Assembly (NCBI GenBank): GCA_958496175.1
Contig: OY292279.1
Coordinates: 18,538,001 to 18,602,000 of the forward strand
DNA: 64,000 bases
From: Sisyra terminalis
Taxonomy: Eukaryota; Arthropoda; Insecta; Neuroptera; Sisyridae
Direction of reading: 5' to 3'
Of the stretch, positions 12,287-27,200 are shown one piece after another; position 1 is the stretch's first letter; every line of letters begins with the position of its first letter. Both the position numbers and the translations under genes were made by a program. The notes under the pieces are model-generated. The model was not told where the DNA came from. It did not search any database and saw nothing but the letters and a program-made list of their open reading frames with translations.

Positions 12287-15200
12287 TGCAAGAAAAATAA
12301 TTTGAACTTTACGATGTGATTGGAACGGGTGTGTGAACAGAACGAAATGGAATTGATAAGTGGGAAATTTGTTTCACGTCCGTTCGTTTCGATATATACG
12401 CGTGCAGCCTCCTCACGTTGCTCCTCCAGGTGCATTCGCGATTGCTAAAAATAGATTTATCCATTGAACTTCATGCCGATAGTGCTGTTGCTGACGATGA
12501 CGTCAATGGAAAATACATATAACGAGTGCGCGACCGAGGGTATTTGCAATGGGACCAAGCCAAAAACTTTTCTTTTTTATTGTCGTATTTGTACGACGAG
12601 AAAATGAAAACAAACGAATAAAACTCACCCATTTCGTCGATGAGAGGCGCCATGCGTAGGGTAACGCCGACCAGCAAAAGACACATTAACAAGAGGAGAC
12701 AAGCTGTTGCCACAATGGTCCATCGAGCCCTTTGTGGCAAGTCGTCCGGATCAATGGGCCGCACATCACCGCCGTCGGTGCTATCACCGGTGATCATTGT
12801 TATGTGGTGATGATGATGGTGATGGTGGTGTCGACGTCGACGTCCGCTGCTGTCATACCTTTTTCTTCGGTGCTTCTTTCGACGTTTCGATCGATGTTTC
12901 CGTCGCGTTTGTGACGCCGATGACATTATAAGCTCATCCGGCTCATACGTTTCCCTCTCATTAACAAACTCAATCCCGTCGACATCATCCCCATCATCGT
13001 CATCTGGCATATCCTCATCCTCATCTTCTTCAATATTCACCGATAAATAGTCTTCGTCATAATGAATATTTCTGCAAAATGAAAACTTAACGTCAACTTT
13101 GTAAATGGTTAACTATTTAGGGGTGGTTTGTAAAGAACATTCTTGGGAAGGCAAATACTTAATATATTTTAGTATGACCCCATACCGATTAGCCAACAAA
13201 TTATTATGCCAATCGATGGGAAATCGTTCGTAGAGGTTTGTAGAAGAAACCGTTTCGATTGTGACACAAAAGTTTAGTTGTAATTAATAAGTTACGAAAA
13301 AATAATTATTTAGTCATTGATGGAGTAAAATGTTAAGAAAATAGGGTTCTTAGCACCATACAGTCCCTGGCCATATTAATAGAAGTACTATAGATTCTGT
13401 ACAAAATATGAAGTAAAAGCTATTCTATTTTGTTATACGTAAGTTGTTTGACGTTTTTGAAGTTGAGTAAATTAGAACAATGTTCTTTTATGTATAACTA
13501 GTAGTTACCCGTTGCATTCGCAACTAAAGGTTTTATCTCAATAAAATGTTTAATATGAGATAATGTAGAGTTAATCAACAATCGAAATTTTAAATTTAAT
13601 AATCAAAGTGTTGTTAATATAAAAAAAGTTTAACTAAAATTATATTAAGAAATAAAATAAACGTGTTTTTTTTTATATCATTTTAATAACAACATTTTAA
13701 ATAACGTCATTTCACTAAATTAGTATGAAAGTTTAATACTTATGTAGTACTTATACCAAATTGGCGATTTTAAATTTTGGTTCGTTTTTCAATAATCAAA
13801 CTTTTTAAAATCTATTTTTTTATGAACCAATGGTTGTGATCTGGAGTAATTATATATTCGGCTGAAAAACATTAAGGTAGCAATTTTTTGTCATATATAT
13901 TTCACTGTCAATTCAAATATAAAATCTTCCATACTAACTTTTTTTCGATATTTAGAACAATTTGAAAACCAATTATTGTTATTGAAAATAAATAAAATAT
14001 TCGAATTTACTTCCACGCTTTCCACCTATTTCCAACAATTTTGTATTTACAACGCCCAAATGTGTGAAATCCAATTGCTTTTTAATCATAATTAAAATAT
14101 AGAAGGTCATTTTTTTTTTCGTTTTACATTGTATTTTCAAATGTGTCGATGAAATTTGGAAAATGTTTTTCTTATACGATGCAGATATATAATAAGAAAG
14201 GGTTTTTGAAAATTTCTCCCCTAAAAGAGTGAAAAACGGTAGCAAAGTTTGTAAGGGATTACGTTTAATAAACAATCGAAATTTCAAATTTAATAATCAA
14301 TCAAAGTCCGCTAAAAGCGAAACGTTATTACTGCTTAATATAAAACAAAGTTGATTTATTATTAGAAACAAAAACTTAGGGTCTGCTTAAAAATTTAAAC
14401 TCTGATAAGTAGATATATCTGAAAAGGTTAAGTTAAGTTTATAAGTGAGCATTATCTTTTTTTGGCTTTCACATATTGTAAACCTGAAAATTCGAAATAC
14501 GTATTCACAAATAAATACATTAGTGAGTGAGTATCCCTACCACAGCCAACACTCACAAAACAATTGACAAATGACAAAAATTTTCAATTGAATGAAACCA
14601 AAATGGTAGTTGAAACTAATGACAATAATGAGTTAATTCAAATTTGAGACAATGATTATTATATTATTTAGTTTTGTAAACTACCCCAACCAGAAGAAAG
14701 AAACAAAACGAACATCGTATTTAGAAATGGCACAATTGCAGGAAAAGAAAAATTATCATAAAACAGAAGAATAAATAAAATAAATCAGGATTTGATGAAA
14801 TCCCAAATGAAAACAAAACATTTATAGTTCAAGAGATTTGGCAACGTACATGTTCTAAAGCAGGATTGGTCATTTTCATTTACTTCGAATAACTTCAATT
14901 AGCTTTAGAATTAAATAATTTGAAAATAATTTATCTAAATTTTGCAACAGGTCGTGTAAAAATAGTGAAATTTCAATATATAAGATGGATGCTATTTGAA
15001 TTTGTATTTTGCCGCCGTTAATGATTCCATACAGCCTCGCCTTCAAAGAAGCTAAAATACAACTTCTAAGAGAGTATAACAAAGATAACATACGCATCTT
15101 TCCCATGATTTCTTAGCGTTCAATCAATATTACAGTTGCATTTCCACCATTTTGAAATAGTAGTGTTTGTACAATATATAAAATGTATTGTGGTCCAATT

Positions 15201-18200
15201 TATGTAGTAAAATAATAATATATGAAAATCATACCATAAACATAAATTTGAACAGAAGTTCAAACAAAAATATTTGTGGCCTATTGCCCAGATACATATT
15301 TCGGTTACCAAGCAATCTTCCTCAGTGGTCATCAAGTAGTTTGGATCGCTTCGTAACTGCTTTGTGATGATTCACGAAAGAAAATATCTTATTTGATTAG
15401 GGGATAGGCTTTTAAGTCATTTTTTATGTTTAAAAGTTCATTATAAGTCATATAAAGTTATTAAAAGCATTTTAAATGTATTGATTTCAAAATCCACCTT
15501 AATGTCTTCTTTTTAAATATTAAGTTATATTTCTGTATAACTGAAAATTCATACATGACTTTAAATGCAGTTGCCGGATTTTCACCGGTTTTTTCTTGCT
15601 TTTCAATTAATAATAATTGGAATTTGCATTATTTCTTGAAATTAAATGGTTTAAATGGTAAATATATTGCTTTTATGTGGGTAATAAATTTAAATCTGCA
15701 TTCAAAGGCTAGAAGTTCTTTGTATCCGACCACATCTATCAGAGAGCTTTCAAACTACTTTAGAACATATTCGAATAATTGTGGGTTTTAATATTTAGTT
15801 ATTGTTTGATTTCTTTATGTGGTATTTTTTTTTTATGTAATAATTTCTGCTTCTTTAATCAAAATAATTTTTATCTAAGTATACAAAAATATTGCCAGAA
15901 TAATATTTTGTTCTGCAGGCGAAGCCGTTGGGGAAATAATTATAATAGAAAGACCCAACCTTCACCGTTATCTCCATTGACAGACAATCCTCCACTAATA
16001 ACCGTTCAATCTTCAAAATATTTTTCCAGTTTTTGGGGAAAAATATTTACCGTACATCTCCATTACAAAATGAAGCCGTTAACATCAATTTCCTAGGCTA
16101 AAGTTCTATACTATCAACATTTTTTTCCTGTCTGTCAATAAATCAATTACTAAACACGCCGAAAATGAGATGAGAAAAGAAAATCAAACCACGCAAAACG
16201 AATAAAAAAATATTCTTCAAAGATGATGCTTATGTTAAAGAAAACGTTAGACATATTCGACATGATGAAAACCATAATTTAAATATTGGCCCGACGCCAA
16301 CATGTTGAGCTTTCCATTCTAAATCGCGTCCAAACACTATTACATTGATGCGATGATGATGATGGATCAAATAAAAACTGATGTTTTCTTCATTTTCCAT
16401 CTAAACGGATAATCAGGAAAATAAACATAACGAACGGCAAAACAACAAAAGGGACGACTTCGCCGTTGCGTTCGCCATTTTATGAGCTTTTCCAATCAAC
16501 AAAAGCTCAACTCCCGATGACCTTTTCCATAAAACCAATTTCCCCGATTGATTCTATTTAACTTCTAACAAATAAAAAAGAAATGATATAGTAATCGGAA
16601 ATCAGCAAACTTTGATATTTTATAAATTGATTTCAAGAAATTAAGAAAAATTGCTTTACTTTGATCATAATTTGCATAAATGGCAAAATGAAATAATAAA
16701 ATATCGCAATTATCGTTTATGTTGGATATTAATTAAACCTTTTACTCATTCATTTTAATACTAGAAATATAGTAAATATTATAAATTACTGGTATTAATT
16801 GGAACTAAAATAGTTTGGTATCATCAGGGAAAAACTGTAAAATGGTGATGTAATAGTTCTTAGATTTAAAGCTTTTTTTATACCTATTTGAATAAAAGCA
16901 TATAATTATATTAAAGTCTAATAAAATTTAATGATCCTCTTCATCGTTATTGTACAATAAAAACGTTTGTTATTCTTTCCCATAAAATCTCACGAGCTTT
17001 ATTTGCGAGCTTTTATTAACGGTGAGAATTTACACTTACCAATATCTTATTTTTTTTATGATCATTTCTTCAGTGAAGAAAATTCTTTTATTTGCTTCAT
17101 TGTCTTTAGTATGATTTTGACAATCGGTATGTATCTCTTTTAATTTTTGAACTTTCCTAGAAAAAATATAACCCATAAGCCTATAACGCAAAATTGAATG
17201 TTGTAGAAGGAAAACTAGAAAGAACACAAAATAGCGAAAAAGAACTCCCGAAATCTTAAAAATTTCAACGGAAACAAATATAATCAAAAAGGATTTAACC
17301 ACAGAAACCAAAACCTATCCTAATAAAACTTTCCTTGCACCCTTTTTGGACATCTTAAGCAATCATTTACACCCAAAAGTTTGCTAAATCCATACTATGG
17401 AGAGTAGAGGTGAGGAGCACAGACTCTGTGTTACAAAAAATGTTCCTCAATTAGCTGAAATCAAGATGGCATTGCTGTACCAGAAAACAGTTGAGTTCAT
17501 CGAAAACAGTTTAGTTCACACCATACCTTCCGCTACACCAGCGCCATTTTGGCCCCTGTATTGGATATATTCTGTGTATATTTTGTGGGCCAAAAAGCTA
17601 TAAGAAAATAAGATCCTTATCTTTACCCTCCATAACCTTAACAGTCATTAGAGCTTTTACAATAGATTCAGGACCGAATTTACAGATGAGGCTGAAAAGA
17701 TTGAAACTTGCAAGCCCTAACCACTAAATTATTCGAAAATTATGAAACACCAATTATTGGATTTCAATCTCGATAAAAGTGAAAATATCAATTCAATAAT
17801 ATTCAGAATATAAACTAAACGTTTTTATGACCAATTTTTTCTTTAGAAAACCTAGTCATCATACTCATAAAGCCTAGGATATCTCATAACATTAAATTTA
17901 GCTCTGAACAGATTATAAGACAGAAACCCCATATATCGGAATTTTGAGATCTTTACATTTAAAATGCAGGCTCTAATAATATTAGCCGACTTTTAGAGGG
18001 ATTTTTTAATTATTATACCTTGAAAAGCCTTTTTGCTATAATTTCAAAAGGGCGAAAATGCAACTGTAATATTGATTGAACGCAAATAAATCATGAGATA
18101 GAGGTATAACATATGTTGTCTTTGTTATAAGCTATCAATAGTTATCAATTTGCTTCATGGATGGCGGATCTGGATAAAATTCTTAATGGCGGCAAAATAC

Positions 18201-21200
18201 AAATTCAAATAACAACCTTTTTATAAATTTGAGACTCTCTTAATATACACGTCCTATAGTAAAAACTATTTAAAATATTTTCAAATAATTTAATTTTAAA
18301 GCTAATTAAAGTTATTCGAAGTAAATAAGATGCGTTTATCAAAAACTATATGAATTGCTGCTACGAAATTGTTATCACCATCTGGTGAATTTTGAAAAAA
18401 ACCAAATAGAATCAATTTGAAGGAGAAGTCATGAGCTCAGCTATGTTTTTAAACGCGGCAAAATACAAATTAAATTGATTTCTATTTTTAAATCTTAAAA
18501 AAAATATTAGTACATATTGTTAATTCTTAGCTGTTGTTAAATTAATTGAATCTTAATCACATTATTATTTTTAAATTTTATGAAAGTTTATTTTTGATGT
18601 AGTATCGAAATAAAACAAACTTAAATGTACGCTATGAAATATAATAGAATATTTGGAAACGTATGGTAAGATATGGTATTCAATGGTAAAAAATATGCAA
18701 CTGATACGTAGCGTTTCGTAGCATATCTGACCACCGATGTTTTTGTCCTTTATTGCTAAATGCATATTAGCTTCTCGAACACTTATTTTTCTATCAACCT
18801 TTGAAGAATGCAACCTATTGTTGAAAATGTTCAAGTTAATAAAGGCATTTAAAAACAATTTAATGTTAAATACCTTTTTTTAACAGGATTCGGAATACTT
18901 TTTTATGTTTTAGTTCACTAATTAATTTGTGCGTTTTAACCACAAATAGTCGAAAACAATTTGGTTTACTAATTAGCATACAATTTTTGATGAAACCATT
19001 CTTTATAGGCTTAAAATCTAAATCATCTAAATCCTCACAAATCTTTTTATACACAATGTTCATTGTTCGTAATGGAATCCCTATACCACAAATTACGGTA
19101 TAAGAATTGCTACAATAGTTAATTTTTATGGTAAAGGTAACATATTATATAGAAAATTTTTAGTGAAATTCAGATTTTTTTAAATTCATATAACAAATAA
19201 ATAGCTCTCCAATGTGTAATAGAGTTGGAGGATAAATAATTTCGAAACTTTCACAAGCTGTGTTTAAAAACGGTAATAAATACAAGTGGCTCTACAAAGT
19301 TTCAAAATAGTTTAAATGACTCTCCAGAGTTGCACTAATTGTGTGCTATAAACATTAATAACACAAAAACCTAAATAGTCAAAAACAACAAAATCAACAG
19401 GGGCACACAATTTTAAAAATAACTTTAAATTTTATAAATATTAACATAAAAAGAATGAAAATGAACTTTTACATAATAAAGCTGTTCCAGAATGACGTAG
19501 AGATATAAATAATAAATGGAAGCGTTGGCAAAAAGAATCAAATTGGGATAATCTTGAAAATCTTTTCAAGCACTTTCTTAGATAAAGCTTTTGCTTTCTT
19601 TACAAAAGAATGAAAACTTTACGACGCTGTGATCTCACAATCAGTCCCATTGGATTATGTGTATAGGTATCAAGAAATATTTAACGAGAAACTTTTCCGG
19701 TAGCAACATCTTTTATTCATCGAAATTTCTACGGACTAATCAATTTTTAAAGGAAATAATTTAAAAACAGTGATAACAAATCTAATTATTTTACATAGAT
19801 TTTATTAAGCGTGCTATAGGCAACCATTTATACATACTTGACGTAGCGTTGTCTAACCAAAACTTCAACTACATTTTTTGGTATTTTTTTTCCACATCTA
19901 ATTAAATTGGAAATAAAAATTTAACTTTTTAATCTTCGTAAATCGCATTGCATAAATGCGGTCGCTTGAAAAGTCATGAACAAGCTAAAATTAAAAAAAA
20001 TACATTGAGCACGAAATTTTCTAATGTAAATGGTAATGCTCTCACAAATGTCAGGATAATTGAAAACAATAACTCAACGTCCTGGCGGTGTGCCAGGATA
20101 ACGTGTCAACAGCTCTAAGTTAACAAAAAAAAAAAAGAAAAAAAAGGACACAACAATTGCGCATATAAAAACCAAAGAAGAGTCAAAAGCATAAAATTCA
20201 CAGTTGCTTGTTTTTATTTTACAGTGAACAAAAATTCAACTTTCTCAAAATTACTAAGGATTTAAGGATTATTATCAAACAAGCTTTCTTTTCGGGCATT
20301 ATATTTTTAATTTTTTCTACCATAAATACAAAAAAAAAGATTAGTTATTTTCATAAGATTTTTTGGACTAAACAATCAAATTAAATCATTAAGAAAAAAA
20401 ATTGATTATTTTTTAAATCAAAAAACCCTATGAAAATAACTAAATTAACTAATAATGAACATTAACCGAGTGAATACAAAAAAAGTTTAGTTTTAACTTT
20501 ATTATGCGACTAAGTTGATCTTGCAACTTCGTCTGAATGTCATATGTAAGATACTGATATCTGGATAATTTTTTTTTTTGGATTTCCCCCCTTTTTACAA
20601 AGCTAACTTCGATATACTATAACAAGTGAATATTTCTTGAACTGCTACTTAAATTTTAATAACTAAATTTTGAAAGATCTACTCAATATTATACCACTAA
20701 TTTATGCTGTTTTTTATTACTGTAATTTGTAACGAATGCATTTCTTATTTTCTTCTGTACATAGTTATATTTTCCTTACTGTAAGTCGAAGATAAATTAT
20801 ATTGTAACAGAAAGGGACAAAGTCTGTCTTTCTCTTTGTGCCATGCCGGCACGCGATTGACTGAGTGATTTCTTTCTCTCTCCCACCAATGTGAATGCAC
20901 ATATAGATTGTTCTAGAAATATCTAGTGAAGTCTATGGAAAGCTAGAACATTCTGGAATGTTGGGTTGCGGGTATATAAGGCGCTCAGTTCAAGCCAACA
21001 GGAGTTCTGTACGGAAGTTCAGATTTGAATTTCCGTTACGACGAAGCAATTACCAAGCGATTATTAGTGTGATTTGAATTAAAAGTGATTATTATCATTT
21101 GAGTGATTGTTTTGACAAGTGTAATTGTGTAATAAAAAGTGTATACAAGTGTAATAAAAAAAGTGATTGTTAAGTGTGAAAGTGATTATTTATTTCCAAA

Positions 21201-24200
21201 AGAAATTAAAGAACGAATAACGCTATCTCAATACAGTTTTGAGACGTCACGCTACAATATCTAAATACCAATTTTCATCAAAATCGGCTAAGTCGTGATT
21301 GAGTTAGAATAAAAATATACCAAAAAGCTTTAAAAGTTTTCATATCAATACCGATGGAAATTAACGAAAAATAGATCAATTAATATACGAATATCCTTTC
21401 ATCCAATCCAAATTCAATATTAGACCATTATGGTGTATATCAAATTACACTCTTTTCCTTATTTCTTATTTGTCGAACACTAGCTTAGTATATTATAATA
21501 CTGATAGCTGAAAGCCCGAAAAACTGAAAATACCATATTGTATCTATAAGCTGGAATTCACCCTTCAGAAGTGATTGAAAATCGATGTGCTTTTCTTGGT
21601 ATCATATTGAGAATTTATCTATAATATCGACCCTTACCCTTTCTACTACCTATAAGATAAGTAACCCGAAGACCTTATGGACAAGGAAATCCTAGTCCAT
21701 ATAGAAAAAGAAATCACAATAAAATCGATTATCCGTACAGTTTTTCTGATACCAAACCAAAAACATTGGAAACTTATCAGAATGGTCCACATAAATATCA
21801 ACGATGAATTGTTTGAAGGGCTTTTTGATAGTTTTGTTGCGTATTGAAAAAACAATAGGAAAAATATTTCACTTGTAAGGATCTTTTTAGACCAGTGGCG
21901 TGCATTCCATATAGACAAAAAGACACTGCCTACCCTACATAATTCAGATAAATATTTATAATTTTGTTCTGATATCTAGTTTTATTTTATTTACGAGTAG
22001 GTACTATAAAATATCAATAAAGAAAAAATCTTAACGGATATCATCTACACAGTATACAGATTATGCCAGCTCATTCGTTCGTTCAATTTCAAGTAAGCGA
22101 CTGATAATATTTGCATTGCAATGCACTAGCGCTCCGCCCCGCGGCGGGATAGACACAAACTATTCGTGTCTAAATATTTATATGTGTGCACTCATAGCAC
22201 ACATACGTGTCAGTGTGTGCGTTCGTATAAAAACAATAATACAAATATACAATTCCACACATACAACCTCATAAAAAGGCACTGTCTTCTTACAACACGA
22301 CAAATTACGATAATTACCGAAGTAGCATCGTTTATTATTCATTATCGCTGAAATTACAAGTTTGAATTTGATTCATCTCAATAATCGATTTAACGATCAG
22401 TAATCTACGTACATTGTTATTATTTAGTTCTAATAAATTTTAATAATATATTATCTATTATCTGTATTATTTATACCTGACGATTATATTGTATTTCTTT
22501 AATAAAGTTTACAAATTGAGTCTATCTATGGATATTTGTGGTTGAAAATATCAACATCATTATTTAGCCTATACTGATTAGCCAACAAAATTTTAAAGAG
22601 TGAATTTTCCGAAATTTTTTTTGCCAATCGATGGGAAATCGTTCGTAGAGGTTTTTGAAAGAAACCATTTCGTTTGTGACAAAATAGTTTAGCGGTAATT
22701 AAATACATAAGATAAATTAATTAATTAGTCATTGATATAGTAAAATGTTAAAAAATAAGGTTTAAAGCAACATACAATAACAAAAATGAGGGAAAATTTA
22801 GGAAACGGTTGGTTAAAACAAAAACTAAAAAAAAGTCAAAGAAAAATATTTTTCGAATTTCAAAAAACACTTACTTAATGTTCTACTTCGTATATATGTA
22901 TATTTTTTTAAAAATTTTTTGTGTGATAAGTTGATTTTCATTAGTGATGAAAAATTTTTGGAGAAAAACCTCTTTAATTATGTTTCGATTATTGTTATTG
23001 TAAAAAATTTTGGGAAAATATAATTTGAGGAAAAAAATTAATTTCTCAGTTGCCTTTTTTTTCTATTTTTTTTCGAAGGGGGGAGGTTCTGTTTAGTTTC
23101 TTAACTTTTTTTTTAGTTTTACATTTAACCAACTGTTTCCTAAATTTTCCCGCATTTTTGTTATTGTATGTTGCTTTGAACTATATTTTCTTAACATTTT
23201 ACTAGATCAATGACTAATTAACTAATTATTTTTTCTTAATTAATTTATTAGCGCTAAACTATTTTGTCACAATCGAAACGGTTTCTTTCACATACCTCTA
23301 CGAACGATTTCCCATCGATTGGCAAAAAAAAAACAGAAAATTCACACTTTAAAATTTTGTTGGCTAATCGGTATAGGGTTCATTATTTAATCATCATAAC
23401 GACGAACTAAAACCAACATGCAGCATTTTTGATTATATTGAAGTATTGTGTATACAATATATAAAATATATTGCAGTCCAATTTATGTAGTATAATTTAA
23501 CACAATAATATACAAATGTATGTCATCATCACAAATGTGAATCATCACATAGAAGTTACGGAGTGATCCAAGCTACTTGATGACCCCTGATGAAGATTGC
23601 TTGGCAATCGAAATACGTATCTGGGTAATACGTCACGAATATTTTTGTTTGAACTTCTGTTCAAATTTATGTTGGAGGTATGATTTTTTTATATATTATT
23701 ATATTAAGTTTATATATTATTATATTAAATTTGTATATTATTTTATTAAATGTGTATATTATTGTATTGATTTTGTATATTATTGTGTTAAATTATACTA
23801 CATAAATTGGACTGCAATATATTTTATATATTGTATACACAGTATAACTGTTCAAAGTCAGCGAAAAAATCTTATTTAAAAAAATCTTATTTGATTATAT
23901 TGAAGTAGCTTTTAAAAATTTCTGCCTACCCTACCTAAAATCTCTGTGCACGCCACTGTTTTAGACCATATTTCAGCTCCTTCTGAAGGGTGAATGTTAC
24001 CAAAAGGCATACATTTTAGTTTATAATTTCTTGATTTTTCAATCTCTTACAACAACTGCTTGCAAAATATTGTGAATTTATTACAAAACTTGATAATTTG
24101 GTTATAAATCAGGCTAGTTAATTGAATTACACAGACCTACAATGGTAAAATTGTTTTAAATATAATAACATATTTTATTGTAATTTATGCCTTGATTATG

Positions 24201-27200
24201 GAAAAAATAATGAAAAGAGTTTATCACGTAAGATTTTGTTGCAAATCACAATTGAAAAGTAGTTTTTTTGGCCAAAATCGGGGGCCCAAATCGAACCACT
24301 TTTTCTGTATCGAAAATGGTAGTACCGGACCTCTTACGACTAGCGCTGGTGTTGTTTTATCTGCCGTTGGTAAGAAAAACAAAGCGATATGAAGTTTAAA
24401 AGTAAGAGCGAAATAACAGCAATTATTTCTGTTATCTCGCTTTTACTTATAAACTTCGTATCGATTCATTTACCTTACTAACGGAAGATAAAACGACAAC
24501 AGCGCTAGTTGTAAAAGATGGAGTACTACTATTTTCGATACAGAAAAAGTGGTTCGTTTCGGACTCCTGGTTTCGTTCGAAAAAGCTTATAGATATTACC
24601 TTTATTGATATCTATGCATAATATAATTTCTATGTTTAACTAGTTTTATTGTTACAAATTTGTCGTGTTACTTAACATATTTATTTCATGGAATTTAGGG
24701 AACATTTTTCTTAAAAAATTGCGATATTTGCTACTTATTCCTATGGAAGGAAATGGATTTCATATTTGAAATAAGCGCAAAAAAATACATTGCAATGACC
24801 TATTACAGTCAAAATAGATTTTAAAAAATATTTTTTGCAGTTCTGTGTTATTTAGGGAAATCAATCCTAATTGATGTATCTTAACCAGGGGTTGTTTGAC
24901 AATTGAAATATGTATCTGGAAAGAGTTCAACAATATTTAGTTCATGTTTGTGGTGGTACAGATTTACTTTCAAGAGTAAACTAGAAAATTATATGTTTTA
25001 AAAATATCTATTAATTCTATGGATAAATTATTACGTGCAGGACCCGATTGTGGGTCAGGTTTTCTAAAAAAAATGGATTGGTCTATAAAAAGTGTGAAAA
25101 AAAGTTTATACATATGACGACAAAAAGTTCAAACTGTCAAAACTTTTTTCATTAGTGTACAGATGTTTCCAATTTCACCGAAAATGATATTCAATAATAA
25201 AATTTTATAATTTTCAACGGTTATTGAATAAGGGCTTGTAGGCTGGAGCCTGCATAGATAAATCCCACCCAGATTATGTGTTTGAGGAAAAATTATTCAG
25301 AAAGTTTAAAATTTTAATGGAGAAATCTAAAAATATAAATTAATTATAGATATTGTCGTATCAAATGTAATGTAATTTTGTTTTATTTTTTTGTCGAATC
25401 GATGTTTAAATTACTTTAATTCTTTCATATAAAATGAAAAAACGACGAAATAATTGTGGTATTGTCTCGATTTAATTAAATTTGTTGAGGTAATTGCTTT
25501 TATAAATGGGGGACTTACATTTGAGCAGTACTTGATCCCATTAGGTAGCACGGTGCATTATGATTGAGCATATTGGACGAGGGCGTCACGACGCTGCTAT
25601 GACACGTGCACGTGGTTGTCGCGGCTATCCCATATTCGGTGGTTGGCCCCAAATGTCTTGGACTCGCGATAAACAATTGTCCGTCCTTATCACATTCCAT
25701 GTAGTGCAAAATGTCGCAATCGTATCGCTCCTGTTCTATGTCCGTCAACGAAAAGCTCGACTGCCGACCTGGACTATGTCGGGTGTCACCATTTCCTTCC
25801 GGATCGGACGACTGGCTTGGCATTCGATGATGATGTATCCGTCCTGAAAATATCAATTGCAACTCTTAGACTCCTTCCCCCAAAACATGTATCACCTTTC
25901 CCCATAAAAGCTTCCTCACCAATGCCACACCAGCATAACATTCCTACCAAGTATAGGTAAATCAATTAAATATCCATCTGAATTAAAAACCGTTAAAACA
26001 ACTTTAATTACCGATGCTCTATAACAACTTTGATTCTTAACAACTCTAGGGTTCTTAATAATCCAGTAAACGAGAAACAAATATTTTGCTCCTTACAAGA
26101 CTCGAACCCAGAATCTACCGGTTGCAAAACAATCGTCTTGATGGAAAGACCATTAATGCAAATTTCAGATTCTCGATGATATATAATAGATTGATAAAAT
26201 ATTCAGAGGACAAGGATCAAAAAAAAAATCGGTTAAAACTTTATTAAATGCGACTTTTCGGCTCGTTTATTGAGCCTTCCTCAGGCGTTCGTAAAAAATC
26301 GTTTTAACATTGTTAATATTTATCGTTGTGATAATTCATTTTTGTAGACACGGTACAGTTGGTAAAAACAATAATAAAACCTCAAAGATTTATAAAAATT
26401 ACAATAAAAATAAATAATTTTTCTATAAAAAAATTCAGTTAAAATTTTTGACACTAGTTTAAAACTCCCATTTACCATTCTAGTCCAGTTACCATTTACC
26501 ATAACCTCCCGGATACCATTACGTTGAAGAATGTATTGTACAAAACTTTTACAAGACATAGTTTAAACCTCTTTTATTGTGGTAAAATGTCATGGTTTTC
26601 AAGTTCAATTGGGTAAAAGAGTGGTGATGGCCGATAGACTGCAGCCTACTCATCTTGATCTATAAATTCAGTAGTAGTTCAGGTGTACTTAAAAAGTGGT
26701 ACAGTAACTACCAATACCTGCAATATAAGAGTTTATAATTCAATATTTGATAGGAAAAAGGGGCTGAGATGAAAAAACATTTAAAGGCTTCAATTTCAAG
26801 GAAATTCAACTGCATTTTTCCTTGTAATATCTCCTGAAGTCAAGTAAACTAGTGAAGCATCATAACATATAAGAGGAAGGGGGGGGGGAATATTTTACAA
26901 AAAAATTATATTGTGCCCCACTTTGTCATTTACCAATTTCTAACAATGGAAAAAATAAAATGGAAAATACATCTATTTAATTAAAATTTAAAAATTTAAA
27001 TTCACTTTAAATTTATGACTTTCATCAATGAAAAAAAATATACATAGTATGATCCAGGAATATCAAGGGATTCAATTTATTATTAACATGTCGGCAAATG
27101 ATCATATTATTTATGATTTATTGGCTCAATTTAATGCGAATTGCAACCGAAAGGTATGCAATATGAAATTGTGAAATTGCATAAAGTTTTTATGAGTTGA

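Noticed and set aside
20911..20990. Heat-shock element and TATA box read as an Hsp70 gene promoter
   Set aside because: No heat-shock protein frame follows. The TG...CA ends and ATAT duplication show it is an LTR.
21646..21918. 90-codon minus-strand frame and a plus-strand frame with TRRPYGQGNPSPYRKRN
   Set aside because: Neither has splice support or family similarity, and the end overlaps the start of the hAT element.
23577..23879. 100-codon frame resembling those at 15120-15335
   Set aside because: The similarity reflects a shared dispersed repeat, its frame is broken in other copies, and the C-terminal half is an AT-rich simple repeat.
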